A DNA stretch of 64,000 nt from the NCBI RefSeq assembly GCF_000146165.2, contig NC_004347.2, positions 1,116,001 to 1,180,000 of the forward strand, read 5' to 3'. This document shows positions 59,891-64,000 of this stretch, in pieces. The notes under the pieces are model-generated. The model made no database searches, was not told the origin of the DNA, and saw nothing but the letters and a program-made list of their open reading frames with translations. How positions within the stretch are numbered: position 1 is the stretch's first letter; each line of letters opens with the position of its first letter. Made by a program: the position numbers and the translations under genes. Source of the stretch: Shewanella oneidensis MR-1 (GTDB taxonomy: Bacteria > Pseudomonadota > Gammaproteobacteria > Enterobacterales > Shewanellaceae).

Positions 59891-60739
59891 GTGAAGGTAC
59901 TATGCCACTACACCATCATTCGCTTTATGCCGTACCTTGAGACGGAAGAATTTGCGAATGTGGGTATTTTGCTGTTTACACCACAAACTGGTTATTCTGC
60001 ATTTCGCTTGGCACCTAAGCGATTTGCTCGAGTCACAGATTTTTTTGATGATCTTGACGGTAAAATCTATCAAAAGGGATTGCATATTTTTGACGCTGAA
60101 CTTCAACGAGTTACCCATGAATGCAGTTATTTGACAGGTAAGAACTTACTTACCACTTTTCAAGAAGTCACTCGACTGAGAGAAGGTATTTTCCGATTTG
60201 GCAATATGTCAGCCATTCTTTGTGACGATCCAAAGAAACAGCTTGATGATTTATATGATTATTATGTTGGTCGTAACTTTGTGACTCCTGAGTATCGCGA
60301 GCAAGTCATGGTAAAAAGTCTACGTAGTGGACTACGCAAACATGTTATTGGCATGCATTATGTGCAAAAGCAATTGGCTGGAGATCTAAATACAGCGATC
60401 AATATGCCGCTGGTTGCTGCTGTGGATGGCTATTTTAAAGTTATTAAACCTTTAGCTTTTGACCAGACTAAACCTATTAGCCTATTGGAACATGGTGAGA
60501 AATGGATAGGACGAGTAAAGCGGTTACTCAATAATGAAACTGTTCAGCCACAAAACATGCTTTTTACCGTAGAGCAGCCACCTAAAAATAGAAGTGATCT
60601 TAAAGCTGTGTACTTAGAGGTTGAGCGAGAAATGGAAAATCTTGGAGTACAAGTATTACCGTTTGCTGAGAAGCAAGCAATCTACGAGTTCGCAAGAAAA
60701 CAACATCTTCAAAAAGAAAAGGTATTTCAATTAACTTAA
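59891..60739 (+). CDS. DUF3037 domain protein, partner of the HipA-like kinase
   Basis: 282 residues. The GTG at 59891 is preferred over the TTG at 59876: it overlaps the kinase stop (GTGA) and has GGGAGGGG at the right distance. Start VKVLCHYTIIRFMPYLETEEFANVGILLF is given here in pieces: VKVLCHYTIIRFMPY, then ETEEFANVGILLF, which is the DUF3037 hallmark. Function of the family is not established. The coupled kinase/DUF3037 arrangement points to a two-component accessory module, plausibly defence or toxin-antitoxin; that is inference. Frame intact, while the kinase is disrupted. Confidence 0.78.
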   Translation: MKVLCHYTIIRFMPYLETEEFANVGILLFTPQTGYSAFRLAPKRFARVTDFFDDLDGKIYQKGLHIFDAELQRVTHECSYLTGKNLLTTFQEVTRLREGIFRFGNMSAILCDDPKKQLDDLYDYYVGRNFVTPEYREQVMVKSLRSGLRKHVIGMHYVQKQLAGDLNTAINMPLVAAVDGYFKVIKPLAFDQTKPISLLEHGEKWIGRVKRLLNNETVQPQNMLFTVEQPPKNRSDLKAVYLEVEREMENLGVQVLPFAEKQAIYEFARKQHLQKEKVFQLT

Positions 60740-60766
60740 TAGTGAAAACCATTAAGTTAATTGAAG
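60725..60766 (+). terminator. Terminator overlapping the DUF3037 stop
   Basis: CAATTAACTTAAT/ATTAAGTTAATTG, a perfect 13-bp stem with a 10-base loop. Confidence 0.75.
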
Positions 60767-60939
60767 TTTGTTAATCAACCTTTTCTGTTGGGAAATACAC
60801 CGAACCTGTAAGACGTTACTTTTGGAATCGGTAACTATTTATCCCTAGGACTTCTAATGGGCAAAAGAAAGGACTGGCTGAACTCTTTGGGATTAAGGGT
60901 TAACACTGTAAATTCAGGAGTTCACCTTCCCCTGCGAAG

Positions 60940-61040
60940 TTGTCGAAATACAGAGATAAAAATGTCGTGGCGACATCATGGATGATGGCGCAGGCTCGGG
61001 GGCACATGGATGTGCCATCTGAGCCGTTAGGCGATTTTTA
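60940..61040. repeat. Dispersed palindromic repeat, degenerate copy
   Basis: Shares CATGGATG..., GGCTC and GGCGA blocks with the repeat at 2605-2699; contains GGCACATGGATGTGCC as inner palindrome. Confidence 0.45.
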
Positions 61041-61095
61041 TTGGAGTATGAGACCACTAATTAATGCATGTAACTTCGCTAGGGGCGCCGGGGGA

Positions 61096-61160
61096 TTTCC
61101 AAAAGGGGAACTGGCGTTTTCCCCTTTTGGTCGGGTGTGGGGTGAAGCCCCACGACGTTG
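61096..61160. repeat. Two adjacent strong hairpins
   Basis: CCAAAAGGGGAA/TTTCCCCTTTTGG around CTGGCG, then GTGGGGTGAAGCCCCAC. No U tract, so not ordinary terminators; probably an interspersed hairpin repeat. Confidence 0.5.
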
Positions 61161-61347
61161 ATTTTGATTTGAAAATACAAACGAATTTTGGACATTAAAT
61201 TATTCTAAGTTATCAGAGAGTAAACCTTTGCGCAAATGCAAATAACGTAAAAAACTACCCCAAGGCTTTAGTCAAAGCCGAAACAACATTGGTATTAACT
61301 GCCAACTCTGCGTAAACTTTCGCTCCCATGTTTTTATCGGTGTTGTG

Positions 61348-62691
61348 ATGACCATTCCTAAGCTTTCTCCTTCCCCAGAGTCTTACCCTGAGTCGTTAAC
61401 CTTTGCCGAGCTTGGGTTAAATGCCGCATTACGTAAGGCCTTGCCTACAAGGCTTAAACATCCGACACGGGTACAGCAATTGGCGATTCCGGCGATTCTT
61501 GCTGGGCGGGATTTACTGGCGCTGTCGCAAACAGGGAGTGGTAAAACCTTTGCCTTTGGTTTGCCCTTGCTGCAAATCCTCTGGCAACAAATTGCTGTGC
61601 AAACGACGGCTAAATCTGTGCCAGCTGCTAAGCCACTGGCATTAGTGTTGGTGCCGACGCGGGAGTTAGCACTGCAGGTGAGTGAGGCGCTGCACGCGCT
61701 GGCGAGTCAGTTATCTACATCGGCTCCTTTGAACATTCAGCTCCTGTGTGGCGGTGTTGCGCTGGAGCAGCAATTAGCCGACCTCTCCGCTAAACCGCAG
61801 CTTGTGGTGGCAACCCCTGGGCGCTTATTGGACTTATGTACACAATCCCATATCAGCCTTGATGCGATTAAACATTTAGTGCTGGATGAGGCTGACCGTT
61901 TGCTGGAGATGGGTTTTTGGCCCGATATGCAAAAGCTGATGGCAATGATGCCAAAGCGTAAGCAAACCTTATTGTTTTCAGCCACCTTGCCTGAGGCTTT
62001 GGATTCCTTGGCGGGTAAATTGCTGACTAATGATCCGTTAAAGGTTGAGGCCAGTACGCGCAATGCTGTGGTTGGTGAAATCGAAGAGCAACTGTATTTA
62101 GTCAATAAGGGTAGTAAGGCGCAGGCATTGATTGCGTTACTCAAACAATATCAATGGCCGCAGGTGCTGGTGTTTATCAGCGCCCGCGATGATGCCGATG
62201 CGATTGCGAAACGGCTAGTGAAGGCGGGGATTAACGCTGCTGCGCTGCACGGCGAAAAAGATCAAACCGTGCGTAGCCAAACCTTGGCCGACTTTAAAGC
62301 CGATCGCATTCAAGTATTAGTGGCGACAGATTTGATGGCCCGCGGCATTCATGTCGATGCCTTACCTGTGGTGATCAACTTAGATTTACCCACCAGTGCG
62401 CCTGTGTATGTGCACCGCATTGGTCGCACCGCGAGGGCGGGCGCCAAAGGGCTAGCCATATCTTTAGTGTGCCATGGTGAAATGCCAAACTTAACCGCGA
62501 TCCGCAATTTGACTGCGCGGGCGTTACCGCTGGTATTTTTGGCGGACTTTCCGGTGACCGATAAACCAAGTGAAAAAATCATTGATGGCGCTGAAAATAA
62601 GGTTATCCCTAAGCGCCCACCGCGGGATAAACAGGCAAATCGTCGCAGCATCAATAAGCACAGCGTCAAAGCGTTTAAAGGTAAGCGTTGA
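61348..62691 (+). CDS. DEAD-box ATP-dependent RNA helicase, RhlE-like
   Basis: 447 residues from the ATG at 61348 (a GTG directly before it is the alternative). All motifs: Q motif (HPTRVQQLAIPAIL), AQTGSGKT-like SQTGSGKT, PTRELALQV, TPGRLLDL, DEAD in VLDEADRLLEMGF, SAT and HRIGRTARAG. Basic C-terminal tail. The exact subgroup is not certain. Confidence 0.93.
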   Translation: MTIPKLSPSPESYPESLTFAELGLNAALRKALPTRLKHPTRVQQLAIPAILAGRDLLALSQTGSGKTFAFGLPLLQILWQQIAVQTTAKSVPAAKPLALVLVPTRELALQVSEALHALASQLSTSAPLNIQLLCGGVALEQQLADLSAKPQLVVATPGRLLDLCTQSHISLDAIKHLVLDEADRLLEMGFWPDMQKLMAMMPKRKQTLLFSATLPEALDSLAGKLLTNDPLKVEASTRNAVVGEIEEQLYLVNKGSKAQALIALLKQYQWPQVLVFISARDDADAIAKRLVKAGINAAALHGEKDQTVRSQTLADFKADRIQVLVATDLMARGIHVDALPVVINLDLPTSAPVYVHRIGRTARAGAKGLAISLVCHGEMPNLTAIRNLTARALPLVFLADFPVTDKPSEKIIDGAENKVIPKRPPRDKQANRRSINKHSVKAFKGKR

Positions 62692-62904
62692 GTGTGAAGC
62701 TTATCGTCAGTATTACCTAAGATAAAACCCGTTACGACGAATCTCACTCGCCACTTAATCAAGTCTTTGAGTGATATTTGAAGGGGGGCGGGCACAGTTT
62801 TCTGAATCGACATTGGCTTCGGGTAAAGTAAAATACTGTGATTAGCCAAGCCCTCAAATGCTCATTTTCTCTTAGAGCAATCAAAGGATAAAAGGGAGTT
62901 CTAC

Positions 62905-63714
62905 ATGAAATCAAAGCGATTAAGCTTAGTGTTGATGACTGCTGCGCTCGGATTAACCGCCTGCGCGACGACACAGTCGCCCACTGGACGTAGCCAAACC
63001 TTGCTCTATTCATCCTCGCAGATGCAGCAAATGGGCGATGCGTCTTTTGCTGAGATGAAAAAGCAGCAGAAGATCAGTGGCAATAAAAAACTCACACAAT
63101 ACGTGAATTGTGTCGCCAATCGTGTGACGGCCGTGTTGCCCGATCAAACCCAGAAATGGGATGTGGTGTTGTTTGATTCTGAACAAGTCAACGCCTTTGC
63201 GTTGCCTGGCGGACATATTGGGGTATATACCGGATTATTAAAAGTAGCGAGTACGCCGGATCAACTGGCGACCGTGTTAGGGCATGAAGTTGCCCACGTA
63301 TTGGCGCAACATGGCAATGAGCAAGTGTCGCGGTCGCAGATGACGGGCATGGGGATGCAAATTGCCGATGCGGCGTTGGGGGCGGGGGGCGTTTCTAACC
63401 GTGACTTATATATGTCGGCGCTGGGGCTTGGGGCACAAGTTGGGGTGATTTTACCTTTTGGTCGAGCCCAAGAGAGTGAGGCCGATATTATGGGGCTGGA
63501 GTTGATGGCGCGGGCGGGCTTTGATCCGGCGCAGAGTGTAGTGCTCTGGCAGAATATGTCGAAAGCGGGCGGTGGAAAAGGGCCAGAGCTGTTATCGACT
63601 CACCCATCAAACAACAATCGTATCGCCCAACTTGAGCAATTACAGGGGCAAATGCAGCCTTTGTATCAGAGCGCAAAGGCGAATATAAAAAACCAATGCG
63701 CCGCGCCTAAATAG
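62905..63714 (+). CDS. M48 family metalloprotease, lipoprotein
   Basis: 269 residues. A lipoprotein signal ends at AALGLTAC; Ala follows, so an outer membrane location is possible. Zinc motif HEVAHVLAQH (about residues 130-139) and the third ligand in ESEADIMGLELM. LoiP/YcaL-like periplasmic quality-control protease of the BepA group, without a TPR tail. Confidence 0.9.
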   Translation: MKSKRLSLVLMTAALGLTACATTQSPTGRSQTLLYSSSQMQQMGDASFAEMKKQQKISGNKKLTQYVNCVANRVTAVLPDQTQKWDVVLFDSEQVNAFALPGGHIGVYTGLLKVASTPDQLATVLGHEVAHVLAQHGNEQVSRSQMTGMGMQIADAALGAGGVSNRDLYMSALGLGAQVGVILPFGRAQESEADIMGLELMARAGFDPAQSVVLWQNMSKAGGGKGPELLSTHPSNNNRIAQLEQLQGQMQPLYQSAKANIKNQCAAPK

Positions 63715-63762
63715 CTTTTGAGGGTAAGGTTTCGTTTATCTTGCTGTTATTAGGCGCTATTA

Positions 63763-63962
63763 CTAGGGCGTGTTGACGTTTCAGGGTTGTTTTTGCAGCC
63801 AAATGCTGCCCGAAAGGTTCGTCTGGCAAGCCCTTGCTCTTACTTTCTGTCATAAGAGCAGCTCGTCATTTGAGTAGAATAACTACACATCATTCCTCGT
63901 TTCGCGAGCACGAACTTGCCAGAACGAACAAAATTAAATCTCGAAACGTCAACACGCCCTAG
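63763..63962. mobile_element. MITE-like element, short copy
   Basis: 200 bp, same inverted ends as 12027-12311, but lacking the inner ~85 bases between GCAG and CCAAATGCTGCCCG. No ORF. It lies 48 bases after the M48 protease gene and may provide its terminator. Confidence 0.85.
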
Positions 63963-64000
63963 ATAAATATGCATGGGTTACGTAAAATCGCCGCAACGTT

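Larger units (their letters stand above)
56699..59894 (+). pseudogene. HipA-like kinase gene, interrupted by two IS3-family copies
   Basis: Exons of the former gene: 56699-56839, 58078-58606 and 59845-59894. Removing both elements and one copy of each target duplication (ATT and AGG) gives one intact frame of 239 residues. It matches the single-domain HipA-like kinases (HipA_2): QPYICGCSDGGKYVVKG (ATP-binding region), FGLPIPDFAPV, YIFDYWITNPDR (catalytic Asp/Asn region) and VVFDHNLAFD. It lacks the DNA-binding partner HipB. The stop overlaps the next gene's GTG start by four bases. Confidence 0.82.
60740..61344. other. Non-coding stretch with repeats and G-rich hairpins
   Basis: Holds a degenerate palindromic repeat at 60940-61040 and two strong hairpins at 61096-61160. 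No gene visible. Confidence 0.5.

Noticed and set aside
60940..61161. 73-residue ORF before the helicase gene
   Set aside because: Lies within repeats and hairpins; no ribosome site.
1..64000. CRISPR arrays, tRNA, rRNA or replication origin
   Set aside because: No regularly spaced repeats, tRNA-like cloverleaf or rRNA sequence was seen; the few direct repeats are the IS, MITE and palindromic families.

Overview
The window looks like a chromosomal segment of a Shewanella species, or a very close marine gammaproteobacterium. The case rests on gene content: a complete Na+-translocating NADH:quinone oxidoreductase operon (nqrABCDEF) with apbE and nqrM, two tandem bacterioferritin genes, rlmG, luxS, an S46 dipeptidyl-peptidase, a dCache chemoreceptor and dnaKJ behind a sigma-32 promoter. 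I named the genus from recognised proteins, not from a database search.

Layout. 1-2.4 kb: S46 peptidase. 2.4-8.3 kb: an AT-rich accessory block. It holds a Kiwa-like anti-phage operon (kwaB intact; kwaA split by an IS3-family element and also frameshifted in an A7 tract), a DUF4062 gene, and three attC-like integron recombination sites with no integrase, so it resembles a remnant cassette array. 8.3-15.5 kb: rRNA pseudouridine synthase with a membrane protein, an NhaC antiporter, a divergent ApbE-like protein, and a DMT exporter divergent from an AraC regulator. 15.5-17 kb: an IS4-family element sitting exactly on the stop codon of a 29-residue basic protein. 17.4-30 kb: Rnk-like factor, metY, DUF2339 membrane protein, rlmG, an AlkB-like dioxygenase, bolA-like gene, an orphan TRAP binding protein, luxS and a TonB-dependent receptor-like protein. 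30.2-37.5 kb: nqrA-F, apbE and nqrM, which together encode the sodium pump and its flavinylation and maturation factors. 37.7-38.7 kb: two bacterioferritin subunits with complementary losses of haem and ferroxidase ligands. 39-41 kb: a chemoreceptor killed by one nonsense codon in its signalling tip. 41-47.8 kb: dinB with an SOS box, pepD, an M17 aminopeptidase, an orphan structured leader with a 32-residue small ORF, and a purine permease. 48-52.4 kb: proBA, a small membrane protein, ybaK and a second DMT exporter. 52.7-55.9 kb: dnaK-dnaJ. 56.4-60.8 kb: a second accessory block, a HipA-like kinase gene interrupted twice by the same IS3-family element and followed by a coupled DUF3037 gene. 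61.3-64 kb: a DEAD-box helicase and an M48 metalloprotease lipoprotein.

Four near-identical 1,235-bp copies of one IS3-family element lie in two inverted pairs. Each pair sits in one of the two defence-like accessory blocks, and three copies interrupt genes there. Two copies of a MITE with CTAG-flanked ends and several dispersed palindromic repeats fill the intergenic regions. No rRNA, tRNA or CRISPR array was seen.
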